Assembly: GCA_040403495.1 (NCBI GenBank)
Contig: JBBAKM010000009.1
Coordinates: forward strand, 32,258 to 96,257
Direction of reading: 5' to 3'
Origin: JABMMZ01 sp040403495
GTDB taxonomy: Bacteria; Bacteroidota; Bacteroidia; NS11-12g; UBA955
DNA: 64,000 bases
Part shown: positions 8,491 through 17,942 of the stretch, in pieces
Position numbering within the stretch: position 1 is the stretch's first letter
Layout: the number at the start of each line of letters is the position of its first letter
The notes under the pieces: generated by a model
Database searches by the model: none
What the model was told of the DNA's origin: nothing
The model's input: the letters and a program-made list of their open reading frames with translations, nothing else
Program-made: the position numbers and the translations under genes

Positions 8491-9648
8491 ATGCAGAAAA
8501 CAGAAGCAATACAGTGCAGTAAGTGTGTTTTAGACACCAACGACGATCCAAGTTTAACATTCAATAGTAATGGAGTTTGCAACCACTGTCAGGCTTATGA
8601 AAAAGCTTATGTATTAAATCCCCTCACAGAAACCCAAAAACAAAAGTATTTAGAAGAGTCACTTGAGATTATCAAAAGTGCAAAAGGAAAATACCAAGCA
8701 ATAATTGGATTGAGTGGTGGCGTAGATAGTTCTTATTTGGCTTATTTAGCCAAGGAATGGAATATAAGAGTTTTGTTAGTCCATTTTGACAATGGTTGGA
8801 ACAGTGAATTGGCAGTAGACAATATCAATAGGATAGTAGATTATACAGGATTCGATTTATATACCCATGTTGTAGATTGGGAAGAGTTTAAAGATTTACA
8901 ATTGTCCTATATTAAATCATCAGTTTTAGATTGGGAAGTTCCAACGGATCATTTGATAAAAGCAACATTGTTTAATTTAGCCAAAAGTAAAGGAATTAAA
9001 TCTATTTTATCAGGCACTAATCATCAAACAGAGTTTATTTTACCACATTCAATGAGGTATAATAAAGCCGATACGGATAATATTAATGATATTCATCAAA
9101 AATTTGGAACAAAACCACTTAAAACCACTAAACTTTTAAGTCCATTAAAAGAATATTTGGAAACCAAAAAACACAATATTCAATTTCATCCATTATTAGA
9201 TTTTGTCTATTATAACAAGGACAACGCAAAAGAAACGATAATAGAAAAAATGGGTTGGAGAGATTATGGTGGTAAACATTATGAATCCATATTCACTCGT
9301 TTTTATCAGGGCTATGTATTACCTACAAAGTTTGGAGTAGATAAAAGAAAAGCGCATTTAGCTAGTTTGATTAACTCAGGTCAAATCAGTAAGCAAGAGG
9401 CAATAAAAGAATTAGAAAAGCCATCCTATCCAAGCAAAGAAATGCTTGAAAATGATTTCGAATTTGTTGCTAAGAAATTTGATTTAACTAACGAAGAGTT
9501 AAATTCCTACATCAATGAAAAACCTATCCCACATAGTCATTATAAACAATACAATACCAAAAATTTGAAACGATTTAAGAAGTTAGAAATTTATTTAAAT
9601 CCAAATTTGTACATCAATTATTTAAAAAAGAAGTTAAAAACAAAGTGA
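8491..9648 (+). CDS. N-acetyl sugar amidotransferase 1 (WbpG/PseA family)
   Basis: A 385-residue PP-loop ATPase of the family that converts an N-acetyl group of a sugar into an acetamidino group, using ammonia and ATP. A CxxC pair at Cys9/Cys12 and another at Cys30/Cys33 form a zinc-ribbon-like N-terminus. The PP-loop is SGGVDS at 75-80, followed by 'HFDNGWNSELA'. It resembles the amidotransferase at 24142 closely ('GWRDYGGKH', 'FTRFYQGYVL' are shared), more than the one at 15984. It has no HisH/HisF genes directly next to it, so it may share ammonia-producing partners encoded at 17181-18561 or 21719-24137. Confidence 0.88.
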   Translation: MQKTEAIQCSKCVLDTNDDPSLTFNSNGVCNHCQAYEKAYVLNPLTETQKQKYLEESLEIIKSAKGKYQAIIGLSGGVDSSYLAYLAKEWNIRVLLVHFDNGWNSELAVDNINRIVDYTGFDLYTHVVDWEEFKDLQLSYIKSSVLDWEVPTDHLIKATLFNLAKSKGIKSILSGTNHQTEFILPHSMRYNKADTDNINDIHQKFGTKPLKTTKLLSPLKEYLETKKHNIQFHPLLDFVYYNKDNAKETIIEKMGWRDYGGKHYESIFTRFYQGYVLPTKFGVDKRKAHLASLINSGQISKQEAIKELEKPSYPSKEMLENDFEFVAKKFDLTNEELNSYINEKPIPHSHYKQYNTKNLKRFKKLEIYLNPNLYINYLKKKLKTK

Positions 9649-10838
9649 TGAATAATTTATCAATTAAATACATTTTTACATCACCAAGTTTAAAGGGTTC
9701 TTCTGTCCAAAATAAAGTAATTAATCAAATAAAATATTTGAATAAAGCGGGCGCAAATTGTGAAGGTGTTTTTTTAAGTTCAGAGGTATCCGAAATAACA
9801 CCGTTAAATGAATTTATAAATTTAATACCTGTAAAGAAGTGCAAATGGAAATATTTTAGATCTATTGGCCAAAAACATAATATTGATAAAGCAATTCATG
9901 ACTATATACAAAGGTATTATTTAATTTCAGATATATTATATTTCAGATTTCCAGGATCGTCATTTCTACTTTATAAGATTTCAAAGAAATTCGGAAAAAA
10001 AATAATATCAGAACACCAATCAAAAGAATATGAAGAAATTAAAAGTTTGGCAAATAATAATGTTTTTGGCATAAAACCCTCTAAGTTCTTAAGTTGGTTT
10101 CAATATAATTTTGTACCAATTTTTAATGAAAAATTATTTGGAAGATTATTTGTCAAGAATATTGCAGGTGTTGTGGCTGTTACAAAAGAAATAGGAGAAT
10201 ATCAAAAAAATAAAGGTGCTAAAAAAGTAATTGTTATACCAAATGGAATCAATGTTAAGAGTTATGATGTTAAAAAAAATATTGATTTAAATTCACCTTT
10301 AAAAATAATATTTCTAAAAGGAACATCTACTAATGCTCCTTGGAATGGATTAGACAGATTAATTGACTCAATAGATAACATATTAAACCCTCATCAAAAA
10401 ATTAAATTATTAATTTGTGGTCATATAATAAATGGTGAAATTCCAAAAAGAAGTTATGTTGAAATCGTTGGTTATAAAAATAAATTAGATATTGATCAAT
10501 TAATACAAGAAGTTCATATTGGTGTTTCAACGCTTTCTCTGTATAAAAAAGAATTAAAAGAAGCATCAACTCTTAAAACAAGAGAATATATTGCTCGCGG
10601 TTTGCCATTTTTCTATGCGTATACTGACCCGGACTTGAATGAAGAGTCCAAAGAGTTTGCATTGGAATTTTCTAATGACGATAGTCTTATTGATATGGAA
10701 AAAGTAATAGAGTTTGCAAAAAAAGCATTACAAGATAAAGATTTACCTCAGAAAATGAGAAAATATGCCGAAGACTATTTAGATTATGAAGTGAAAATGA
10801 AACAACTGTATATCAATTTAGAAAGTTTAATTAAATAA
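9648..10838 (+). CDS. GT4-like (GT-B fold) glycosyltransferase
   Basis: About 396 residues. The middle has 'VIVIPNGINVKSYDV', the usual hinge motif of group 1 transferases, and the C-terminal half has a Rossmann-like domain. The usual E-x7-E motif is poorly preserved ('KEASTLKTREYIARGLP'). A GTG at 9645 and an ATG at 9648 are both possible starts; the ATG overlaps the previous TGA by one base and is preferred. The gene is very A/T-rich. It probably adds one sugar of the repeat unit; donor and acceptor are unknown. Confidence 0.8.
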   Translation: MNNLSIKYIFTSPSLKGSSVQNKVINQIKYLNKAGANCEGVFLSSEVSEITPLNEFINLIPVKKCKWKYFRSIGQKHNIDKAIHDYIQRYYLISDILYFRFPGSSFLLYKISKKFGKKIISEHQSKEYEEIKSLANNNVFGIKPSKFLSWFQYNFVPIFNEKLFGRLFVKNIAGVVAVTKEIGEYQKNKGAKKVIVIPNGINVKSYDVKKNIDLNSPLKIIFLKGTSTNAPWNGLDRLIDSIDNILNPHQKIKLLICGHIINGEIPKRSYVEIVGYKNKLDIDQLIQEVHIGVSTLSLYKKELKEASTLKTREYIARGLPFFYAYTDPDLNEESKEFALEFSNDDSLIDMEKVIEFAKKALQDKDLPQKMRKYAEDYLDYEVKMKQLYINLESLIK

Positions 10839-10840
10839 AA

Positions 10841-12127
10841 GTGGATAATAAAATAGCGTATTTTATTGATGAAATTCAATCTCCTTTTGTTACCAATGAT
10901 ATAAAGAGGGTGGCAAGTAAAGTAGATGTTATCTATTTATTTTCAGTTGAGGTTTTGGAAGGCAAAGATAAATTACCTAGAAACGCAATTGTTTTTGAAG
11001 AGTTTGTCGATTGGAACAGCTACAAACCATTTAATTTAGTTTTAAAAAATCTATTTCCAATTATAGGCATTTATGTAAGTGAATGCCTTGCAATTAAAAA
11101 AATATTACCGTTTAAAAAATCCATTGCTTTATTGGCTTCAAATATATTCAAAGCAGAATGTGCTATGAGAAAAATAAAATTTGAAAGAGAAAAGGGAATT
11201 AAAACCCCTCATTCCTCACCCCTCATTCCTATCCCGCAAGCTTGCGGGACTTTTTCCCTAATAGGCTATTCTTTTTGGTTTTACGACTGTATCTATTTAG
11301 CATGGATGCGTAAAAAAGGTTGGATTGGAAAAGCAGTTTCAAGGGCGCATGGAGGAGATTTATTTGAAGATAGAAGTTCTTTGTTTGGCAAAATATTATT
11401 AAGAAATTTTCAATTCAAATTTTTAGACAAGGTTTTTTCGGTTTCAAAATCTGGTGAATATTATTTAAAGGAAAAATATAGAGGATACCAGCAAAAAATT
11501 ACAACTTCATATTTAGGTAGTGCAGATTTTGGCTTTAGTGATTTTTTTAATTTGAATGAACCTTTCGTATTAGTGAGTTGCGCTAAGGTTAGAGATATTA
11601 AACGAATTCATAAAATTGCAGAGATGCTTCAATATATTGATTTTCCGATTACCTGGATTCATTTGGGTGATGAAAATTTGAAAGAAAAAAACGATTACAC
11701 AATACCCTTATTCATTGAGAATAAAGAAAAAATAGCTACAAAAAATAATGTAAAATTTATTGCTAAAGGAATGATTTCGAACGATGAAATTATACAATAT
11801 TATAAAGAGAATCAAGTCAATTTATTTATAAGTTTGTCTGAAGCAGAAGGAATACCTGTTAGCATGATGGAGGCCATCAGTTTTGGTATACCAATTTTGA
11901 GCACAGATGTTGGAGGGTGTAAGGAAATAGTGACTGAAGAAACAGGGATTTTAATTCCTTTGGAAACTGAAATGAAGGAAGTTGCAAATGTTATAACAGA
12001 ATTTAAACACTCACAAAATAACACTTTAGAATTTAGGAAAGGAGTTCGGAAATTTTGGGAGGAATATTTTGATGCGGAAAAGAATTATGGAGCCTTTTTA
12101 GAATTAATGAATGAAACAAAAAATTAA
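10841..12127 (+). CDS. GT4 family glycosyltransferase with an in-frame repeat insertion
   Basis: 428 residues beginning with GTG two bases after the preceding stop. The C-terminal half has the GT4 pattern 'SEAEGIPVSMMEAISFGIP' (E-x7-E) and 'STDVGGCKEIV'. In the N-terminal half, around residues 122-140, the DNA contains a doubled 'cccctcattcct' followed by the perfect palindrome TCCCGCAAGCTTGCGGGA (11232-11249), translated in frame as a Pro/Ser-rich loop. The inserted loop sits just before the conserved 'YSFWFYD' segment, where relatives normally go straight from the alpha/beta core. The 3' end overlaps neuB by 17 bases. Confidence 0.85.
   Translation: MDNKIAYFIDEIQSPFVTNDIKRVASKVDVIYLFSVEVLEGKDKLPRNAIVFEEFVDWNSYKPFNLVLKNLFPIIGIYVSECLAIKKILPFKKSIALLASNIFKAECAMRKIKFEREKGIKTPHSSPLIPIPQACGTFSLIGYSFWFYDCIYLAWMRKKGWIGKAVSRAHGGDLFEDRSSLFGKILLRNFQFKFLDKVFSVSKSGEYYLKEKYRGYQQKITTSYLGSADFGFSDFFNLNEPFVLVSCAKVRDIKRIHKIAEMLQYIDFPITWIHLGDENLKEKNDYTIPLFIENKEKIATKNNVKFIAKGMISNDEIIQYYKENQVNLFISLSEAEGIPVSMMEAISFGIPILSTDVGGCKEIVTEETGILIPLETEMKEVANVITEFKHSQNNTLEFRKGVRKFWEEYFDAEKNYGAFLELMNETKN
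11205..11249. repeat. Palindromic repeat embedded in a glycosyltransferase gene
   Basis: Two direct copies of 'cccctcattcct' (11205-11216, 11219-11230) are followed by the 18-base perfect palindrome TCCCGCAAGCTTGCGGGA (11232-11249). The same outer arms, with different six-base centres, occur at 28327 and at 44195 and 44833. The surrounding reading frame stays open. Confidence 0.85.
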
Positions 12128-13118
12128 AATTATAGCTGAAATTGCACAAGCTCATGATGGAAGCTTGGGGATCTTACATTCTTATATAGACGCTTTGGCA
12201 ACTACTGGGGTTGATGCAATTAAATTTCAAACCCATATTGCTGAAGCTGAAAGTAGTGAATACGAACAGTTTAGAGTCAATTTTTCTTATGTTGACAATA
12301 CGAGATTTGATTATTGGAAACGAATGGAGTTTTCAATTGAACAATGGAAAGTTATAAAAAAACATTGTAATGACAAAGGTTTAGAGTTTATGTCTTCACC
12401 CTTTTCAAATAAGGCGGTTGAATATCTTGAGGAAATTGGGGTCAATCAGTACAAGGTAGGTTCAGGCGAAATCAGTAATTTATTATTGTTGAATAGATTA
12501 TCGGAAACAGGAAAACCTATCATTTTAAGTTCTGGACTGAGTGATTGGGAGGAATTGGGAACAGCAATAAATTTTTTACAAAGTAAAAATACTGATGTAT
12601 CCATTCTACAATGTACTACTCAATATCCTACTTCTCCAGAAAATTGGGGTCTAAATATTATAGGTGAGTTAAAAGAGAAATACAATCTTACAACAGGATA
12701 TTCAGATCATTCTGGAACCATAATCGCTTGTTTGGCAGCTGCAAGTTTAGGGGCCGAAATCTTAGAATTTCATGTTACTTTTGACAAACGAATGTTTGGA
12801 CCTGACGCATCAAGTTCTCTGACAATAGATGAGGTTAAACAATTGGTAAAAGGAGTTAGACAAATAGAAACGGCGCTTTCGAATCCAATAGCCAAAGAAA
12901 TAGACGAAAGTAAAAAAGTTGTTAAAACAATGTTTGGTAAGTCTTTGGCTACAAATAGAGATTTAAAAAAAGGTGAAATTATAAAACTAGAGTTTTTAGA
13001 AGGGAAAAAACCAGGAGATAAAGGTATTCCTGCCTCTCAGTATAAAATGATTATTGGGCGAAAACTTATAAAGGATTTAAAACAATGGGAATTTATAACA
13101 ATTAATGATATAAAATAA
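12111..13118 (+). CDS. neuB: N-acetylneuraminate/legionaminate synthase family protein (NeuB-like)
   Basis: 335 residues, the normal size. The N-terminal TIM barrel starts 'IIAEIAQAHDGSL' and has 'DAIKFQTH' near 35-42 and 'KVGSGEISNLLLL' near 119. The C-terminal ~55 residues ('KSLATNRDLKKGEII...') are the antifreeze-like SAF domain. The family condenses phosphoenolpyruvate with a six-carbon amino sugar to give sialic, legionaminic or pseudaminic acid. Exact product is not readable from sequence; linkage to an NeuC-type hydrolysing epimerase (14823) argues for a sialic/legionaminic route rather than pseudaminic. It overlaps the previous gene by 17 bases and is followed one base later by AsnB 2. 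Confidence 0.9.
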   Translation: MKQKIKIIAEIAQAHDGSLGILHSYIDALATTGVDAIKFQTHIAEAESSEYEQFRVNFSYVDNTRFDYWKRMEFSIEQWKVIKKHCNDKGLEFMSSPFSNKAVEYLEEIGVNQYKVGSGEISNLLLLNRLSETGKPIILSSGLSDWEELGTAINFLQSKNTDVSILQCTTQYPTSPENWGLNIIGELKEKYNLTTGYSDHSGTIIACLAAASLGAEILEFHVTFDKRMFGPDASSSLTIDEVKQLVKGVRQIETALSNPIAKEIDESKKVVKTMFGKSLATNRDLKKGEIIKLEFLEGKKPGDKGIPASQYKMIIGRKLIKDLKQWEFITINDIK

Positions 13119-13119
13119 A

Positions 13120-14826
13120 ATGTGTGGTATAGCAGGAATAATTGGAGGTAATGTAAAAGAAAATGAATTTAAGCTAGACTTAATGCTTAATATTCAAAAT
13201 CATAGAGGGCCAGATTATACTGGCAAATACATAGAAAATGACTTTGTTTTAGGTCATAATAGATTAAGTATAATAGACCTTAACCCACAATCTAATCAGC
13301 CAATGGTTTCAGCTTGCGGCAAATATATTATTGTGTTTAATGGTGAAATATATAATTATAAGGAACTTAAAGAAATACTAATTTATCCTTATAAAACAAA
13401 TGGAGATACAGAAGTTTTATTAGCAGCGTATATAAAATGGGGAGAAAACTGTTTGGAATATTTAAATGGGATGTTCGCCTTTGGTATTTATGATATTGGT
13501 AAGAAACAATTGTTTGCAGCAAGAGACCGTTTCGGAGTTAAGCCATTGTTTTTTGCTCAAACAAAAGACCAATTTGTGTTTGCTAGCGAAATTAAAACAA
13601 TATTAAGTACAGAAATTGTAAATAGAAATTGGAATGAAAAAACTTGGGCTAATTATTTGGCTTTTGGTCAATATGCGGAATTAAGCAATACATTTTATCA
13701 AAATATTTTTCAGTTACCTGCCAGTTCCAAACTAATTTATAAAGAGGGTAAATTGCAAATAGATAAATATTATAATTTTGAAGAAAAAATATCTAATTAT
13801 GATTGGAGTAATGTTGGCCTAAACGAAGTAAAAGGTAAATTATTAGAAACATTAGAAAGCAGTATTAAATATAGATTAATTGCAGATGTTAAGAAAGGTT
13901 TTAATATGAGTGGTGGAATGGATTCTACTCTTTTATTTGAATTGATAAAAAAAGAATTAAATCCAGATCTAACAGAGGCATTTACATTCTATACAAATAA
14001 TATAAATTACGATGAGTTGAATTGGGTTAATCAAATTTTAAAAGGGTCAAAGATTCCATTGAATAAATGTCTATTGGATGTTAATGAAGTTCCTGATTTT
14101 GCAGAAAAAATTCAATATTATCAAGATGAGCCATATTCTGGCATTGCAACATTAGCTTATGCAAAAACGTTTGAAAAAGCAAGAGAGAACGGTGTAGTTG
14201 TGGTTCTTGATGGCAGTGGCATGGATGAACTAGTGGGCGGTTATGATTATTATTCTAATAATACTAATAATATAATCCAAGGTTTAACAAGCGAACCATT
14301 TAGGATAAATGCATTAAATAAAGAATTGTTAAAATTAGCAAGCAAAACTAAGCCAGAAAAAATATTTAAAAGTAAATTACAAAATCTACAATTTAGGGAT
14401 ATTTTTAGGACAAAATTACCTAGAGATTTAAGAATGACGGATAGAATTTCTATGGCATTTGGTGTAGAAATGAGAGAGCCCTTTTTAGATCATAGATTAG
14501 TTGAAATAGGTTTTTCATTACCTGATGAGTTAAAAATTCAACAAAATCAAACAAAGTGGATTATGAGACAGGTATTAAAAGGCTATGTAAATAAAAGTAT
14601 AGCTGAGGCACCTAAAAGACCAATTCAGACACCCCAAAGAGAGTGGTTAAGTAATGAACTTAAATTATGGGTAATGGATATGATAAAAATTGCAATTGAT
14701 AAAACAAACTTGCTTGATAAAAAGGAAGTTTTAAAAGAAGTAGATAATTTTATGAAAAATGACAATAGCAATAGCTTTTACATCTGGCAATGGGTGAATA
14801 TTGGCTTAATGTGTAATAAAATATGA
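13120..14826 (+). CDS. asnB: Glutamine-hydrolysing asparagine synthase-like amidotransferase 2
   Basis: 568 residues, shorter than copy 1. It starts MCGIAG (nucleophile Cys2), has 'HRGPDY' near 28-33, and a PP-loop SGGMDS at 264-269. The synthetase domain keeps 'DGSGMDELVGG' and 'EMREPFLDHRLVEI'. It sits between neuB and neuC, so a substrate in or derived from the nonulosonate pathway is likely, for instance amidation of a sugar carboxylate. The stop TGA overlaps the neuC ATG by four bases, indicating translational coupling. Confidence 0.9.
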   Translation: MCGIAGIIGGNVKENEFKLDLMLNIQNHRGPDYTGKYIENDFVLGHNRLSIIDLNPQSNQPMVSACGKYIIVFNGEIYNYKELKEILIYPYKTNGDTEVLLAAYIKWGENCLEYLNGMFAFGIYDIGKKQLFAARDRFGVKPLFFAQTKDQFVFASEIKTILSTEIVNRNWNEKTWANYLAFGQYAELSNTFYQNIFQLPASSKLIYKEGKLQIDKYYNFEEKISNYDWSNVGLNEVKGKLLETLESSIKYRLIADVKKGFNMSGGMDSTLLFELIKKELNPDLTEAFTFYTNNINYDELNWVNQILKGSKIPLNKCLLDVNEVPDFAEKIQYYQDEPYSGIATLAYAKTFEKARENGVVVVLDGSGMDELVGGYDYYSNNTNNIIQGLTSEPFRINALNKELLKLASKTKPEKIFKSKLQNLQFRDIFRTKLPRDLRMTDRISMAFGVEMREPFLDHRLVEIGFSLPDELKIQQNQTKWIMRQVLKGYVNKSIAEAPKRPIQTPQREWLSNELKLWVMDMIKIAIDKTNLLDKKEVLKEVDNFMKNDNSNSFYIWQWVNIGLMCNKI

Positions 14827-15977
14827 AAAGAAAAGTTTGTGTAGTAGTAACCGCTAGGCCAAGTTACAGTAGAGTAAAAACGGCTTTGATAGCTTTAAAG
14901 AATCATCCTGACATAGAATTACAGTTAGTAGTGGCTGCAAGTGCTTTATTGGACAGGTATGGGTCAACTATTAATTATATAGAAGAAGATGGATTTACAA
15001 TAACCGAAAGGGTGTATATGGTTATTGAAGGAGCCACTTTGACCACCTCTGCAAAAACAACAGGAATTGGGATTATGGAATTGTCAACAACATTTGATAA
15101 TTTAAAGCCTGATGTTGTTTGTACAATTGGTGACAGGTATGAAACAATGGCCACAGCCATTGCAGCTTCCTATATGAACATTCCTTTGGTCCATATTCAA
15201 GGGGGAGAGGTAACAGGAAATATAGATGAAAAGGTGAGACACGCCATTACGAAATTAGCTGATTTACATTTGGTTTCAAATGAAGACGCCAAACAAAGAT
15301 TAATTAAATTAGGAGAATATGAAGATAAAATTTTCGTAACAGGTTGTCCAAGCATAGATTTAGCAAAAGAAGTTGCGGAAAGACCTGAATTAGATTTTGA
15401 CCCATGTGAAAAGTATGGAGGAGTAGGGCCATATATTAATACCAATGAACCTTATTTGGTAGTAATGCAACATCCTGTTACAAATGAATTTGACGAGGTT
15501 AAGAATCAAGCCGAAATGCTAATTAAAGTCATAAGTCAATTGAATATTCCAACGTTTTGGTTTTGGCCCAATCCTGATGCAGGTAGTGATGGAACTAGTA
15601 ATGCGCTTAGAACTTTCAGAGAAGAAAATCCAACAAATAAATTTAGATTCTTCAAAAATATGGAAGGTAAAGATTTCTTGAAACTATTATATCACTCAAA
15701 ATGTTTAATTGGAAATAGTAGTGTTGGAATTCGAGAATGTTCTTTTTTGGGTGTTCCTGTGGTTAATATAGGGACAAGACAAAATAGAAGAGTAAGAGGT
15801 ATTAATGTTAAAGATGTAGATTTTGATGAAACAAAATTATTAGAAGTAATAAATTTGCAGTTAAAATCTGACAATTTAAAGCAAGAGGAAATCTATGGCA
15901 ATGGCAATGCAGGCATAAAAATTGCAGAGGTAATCTCAAAAGCTAAATTAGAAATTAAAAAAGTTATAAGTTATTAA
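14823..15977 (+). CDS. neuC: Hydrolysing UDP-GlcNAc 2-epimerase family protein (NeuC/LegG-like)
   Basis: 384 residues of the GT-B-like epimerase fold. Starts 'VCVVVTARPSYSRVK', with 'TIGDRYETMATAIAA' near 100-114 and 'PLVHIQGGEVTGNIDE' near 121-136, the phrase that marks hydrolysing NeuC/LegG/NnaA rather than the non-hydrolysing WecB epimerases. The reaction releases ManNAc or its 2,4-diamino-6-deoxy analogue as substrate for NeuB. Late motif 'CLIGNSSVGIRECSFLGVP' binds the nucleotide. The dehydratase and aminotransferase needed for a legionaminic precursor are not in this window. Confidence 0.9.
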   Translation: MKRKVCVVVTARPSYSRVKTALIALKNHPDIELQLVVAASALLDRYGSTINYIEEDGFTITERVYMVIEGATLTTSAKTTGIGIMELSTTFDNLKPDVVCTIGDRYETMATAIAASYMNIPLVHIQGGEVTGNIDEKVRHAITKLADLHLVSNEDAKQRLIKLGEYEDKIFVTGCPSIDLAKEVAERPELDFDPCEKYGGVGPYINTNEPYLVVMQHPVTNEFDEVKNQAEMLIKVISQLNIPTFWFWPNPDAGSDGTSNALRTFREENPTNKFRFFKNMEGKDFLKLLYHSKCLIGNSSVGIRECSFLGVPVVNIGTRQNRRVRGINVKDVDFDETKLLEVINLQLKSDNLKQEEIYGNGNAGIKIAEVISKAKLEIKKVISY

Positions 15978-15983
15978 AAAAAT

Positions 15984-17180
15984 ATGAGTAAAACGTTACA
16001 TGGGCTGCCAGAAAAGGTAGTATTTTGCAAAAAGTGTTGCATCTCGAATCAAAGACCGAGCACTAAAAGGGAGTTTTCCAAGAAAACAAGTCAAGATACA
16101 GACACAGTAGGATTTGGTGAAGATGGAATTTGTGATACATGCAAATGGTTCGAATTTAAGAAAACAATCAATTGGCAAGAAAGAGAAAAACAATTAGGTG
16201 AATTGTGTGATAGATTCAGAAGAAATGATGGTAGATATGATGTGATAGTGCCTTCAAGTGGTGGAAAAGACAGTTTTTATGTAGCTCACGAGTTGAAATA
16301 TAAATATGGAATGAATCCATTAACAGTAACGTGGGCGCCTCATCAATACACAGAAATTGGTTGGAAAAATTTTCAAAGCATGATTGATGCAGGGTTTGAC
16401 AATATCTTAGTTACTCCAAATGGAAAAGTACACAGAATATTAACTAGATTAGCATTTGAAAATTTAGTTAATCCTTTTCAACCTTTCATCATTGGGCAAA
16501 AAAATGTAGCTCCTAGAGCTGCTTTGCAATATGACGTTCCTTTAATAATGTATGGAGAAAACCAAGCAGAAGCGCACAATAAATACGAAGAAAATTTGAG
16601 CCCTCTCATGGATATTAGTCACTTTTGTAAAAAAGAAAATGAAGAATTATACTTTGGAGGTGTTCACATTAATGATTTAGAAAAACACGAGATAGATAAG
16701 AAAGATTTATTAATGTATATGCCTTTAGACGAGAATAAAGTAAAATCTGCAGGAATTGAGGTGCATTTTTATAGTTTTTATAAAAATTGGTCACCACAAG
16801 AAAATTATTATTATGCGATGGAGCACTCAGATTTTCAGTCTAATCCTGATGGAAGAAGTGAAGGTACATATACAAAGTTTGCCAGTTTGGATGACAAAAT
16901 AGATGGACAACATTATTACACAATGTATATAAAATTTGGTCAAGGTAGAGCTATGAACGATGTAAACCGCGACATAAGAGATGGATTTATAAGTAGAGAA
17001 GAAGGTGTAGAATTGATAAACAAGTATGATGGTGAATTCCCTGTTAAATATTTCCAAGAAGTATTAAATTATATGGGAATAAGTGAAGAACGCTATTGGG
17101 AGGTTATTAATAATGCAAGGTCGCCACATTTATGGGAAAAAATGAATGGTGAATGGACATTGAAACATAAGATTCAATAA
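15984..17180 (+). CDS. N-acetyl sugar amidotransferase 2 (WbpG/PseA family)
   Basis: 398 residues. Zinc-ribbon-like Cys pairs at Cys15/Cys18 and Cys50/Cys53 precede the PP-loop SGGKDS at 92-97. 'TVTWAPHQYTEIGWKNF' follows, and 'MYGENQAEAHNKY' lies near 193. It is a more distant paralogue of the amidotransferases at 8491 and 24142. Its stop abuts the HisF homologue at 17181 (no gap), followed by HisH at 17932: the same WbpG-HisF-HisH set that makes the acetamidino group of Pseudomonas aeruginosa O-antigen sugars. The inferred role is ATP-dependent amidination of an N-acetyl group, with ammonia from the HisH/HisF pair. Confidence 0.88.
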   Translation: MSKTLHGLPEKVVFCKKCCISNQRPSTKREFSKKTSQDTDTVGFGEDGICDTCKWFEFKKTINWQEREKQLGELCDRFRRNDGRYDVIVPSSGGKDSFYVAHELKYKYGMNPLTVTWAPHQYTEIGWKNFQSMIDAGFDNILVTPNGKVHRILTRLAFENLVNPFQPFIIGQKNVAPRAALQYDVPLIMYGENQAEAHNKYEENLSPLMDISHFCKKENEELYFGGVHINDLEKHEIDKKDLLMYMPLDENKVKSAGIEVHFYSFYKNWSPQENYYYAMEHSDFQSNPDGRSEGTYTKFASLDDKIDGQHYYTMYIKFGQGRAMNDVNRDIRDGFISREEGVELINKYDGEFPVKYFQEVLNYMGISEERYWEVINNARSPHLWEKMNGEWTLKHKIQ

Positions 17181-17942
17181 ATGAAAAGAGTTATTGCCCG
17201 ATTAGATATCAAAGGGAATAGACTTATTAAGGGTATACACTTAGAAGGATGGCGCTTTTTGACAGGTGATCCAAATGATTTCTGCAAAAAATACTACACA
17301 GAAGGTGCAGATGAAATTCTATATGTTGATGCTGTGGCTAGTTTGTACAACAGAGATTCATTGAAAGATATCATAAGAAAAACGACAGAAAATGTGTTTG
17401 TCCCTCTAACAGTAGGAGGTGGTATTAGATCATTAGAGGATGTTACCGAAATACTAAGAAGTGGAGCAGATAAAGTAGCTATTTGCACACAAGCTGTAAA
17501 AACACCTGAGATAATATCTAAAGTAGCTGATAAATTTGGCTCACAATGCATGGTCGTTTCAATTCAAGCAAAAAAAGATCAAAATGGAAATTATAAAGTT
17601 TGGTATGATGTAGCAAGAGAAAAAACAGAAATTGATGTAGTTGAATTTGCAATGAAAGTAGAAGAATTAGGTGCAGGTGAAATTTTATTAACCTCTATAG
17701 ATCAAGAAGGGACTAGTAAAGGTATGGATGCAGAAATAATAAAAATGGTAACCGAAGCAACTAAAATTCCCGTAATTGCTTGCGGTGGATTTGCACATCC
17801 AAATGATTTTAAAATAGCCATTGATAGTGGTGCAGACGCTGTTGCTATAGCTAAGGCATTACACTATCAACAAACCAATATTACAGCAATAAAAGAATAT
17901 GCGGAAAGTGTTGGAATTAAAATAAGACAAGATGAAAATTAA
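17181..17942 (+). CDS. hisF: HisF homologue 1, partner of sugar amidotransferase; catalytic Asp130 position is Gln
   Basis: 253-residue TIM barrel of the HisF family with phosphate-binding loops 'TVGGGIRSLED' and 'ACGGFAHP'. Asp9 in 'ARLDIKGNR' matches the essential Asp11 of Thermotoga HisF, but the second essential aspartate (Asp130, in the pattern V-V-x-I-D-x-K-R) is Gln129 here ('VVSIQAKKD'). The enzyme is therefore unlikely to be a working imidazole-glycerol-phosphate cyclase and more likely passes ammonia from HisH to the sugar amidotransferase just upstream. No other histidine genes are nearby. The 3' end overlaps hisH by 11 bases. Confidence 0.9.
   Translation: MKRVIARLDIKGNRLIKGIHLEGWRFLTGDPNDFCKKYYTEGADEILYVDAVASLYNRDSLKDIIRKTTENVFVPLTVGGGIRSLEDVTEILRSGADKVAICTQAVKTPEIISKVADKFGSQCMVVSIQAKKDQNGNYKVWYDVAREKTEIDVVEFAMKVEELGAGEILLTSIDQEGTSKGMDAEIIKMVTEATKIPVIACGGFAHPNDFKIAIDSGADAVAIAKALHYQQTNITAIKEYAESVGIKIRQDEN

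Noticed and set aside
12111..13118. Pseudaminic acid synthase (PseI)
   Set aside because: A NeuC-type hydrolysing epimerase is encoded nearby and no pseudaminic-specific PseB/C/G/H genes are seen; sialic/legionaminic-type is more likely, though not proven.
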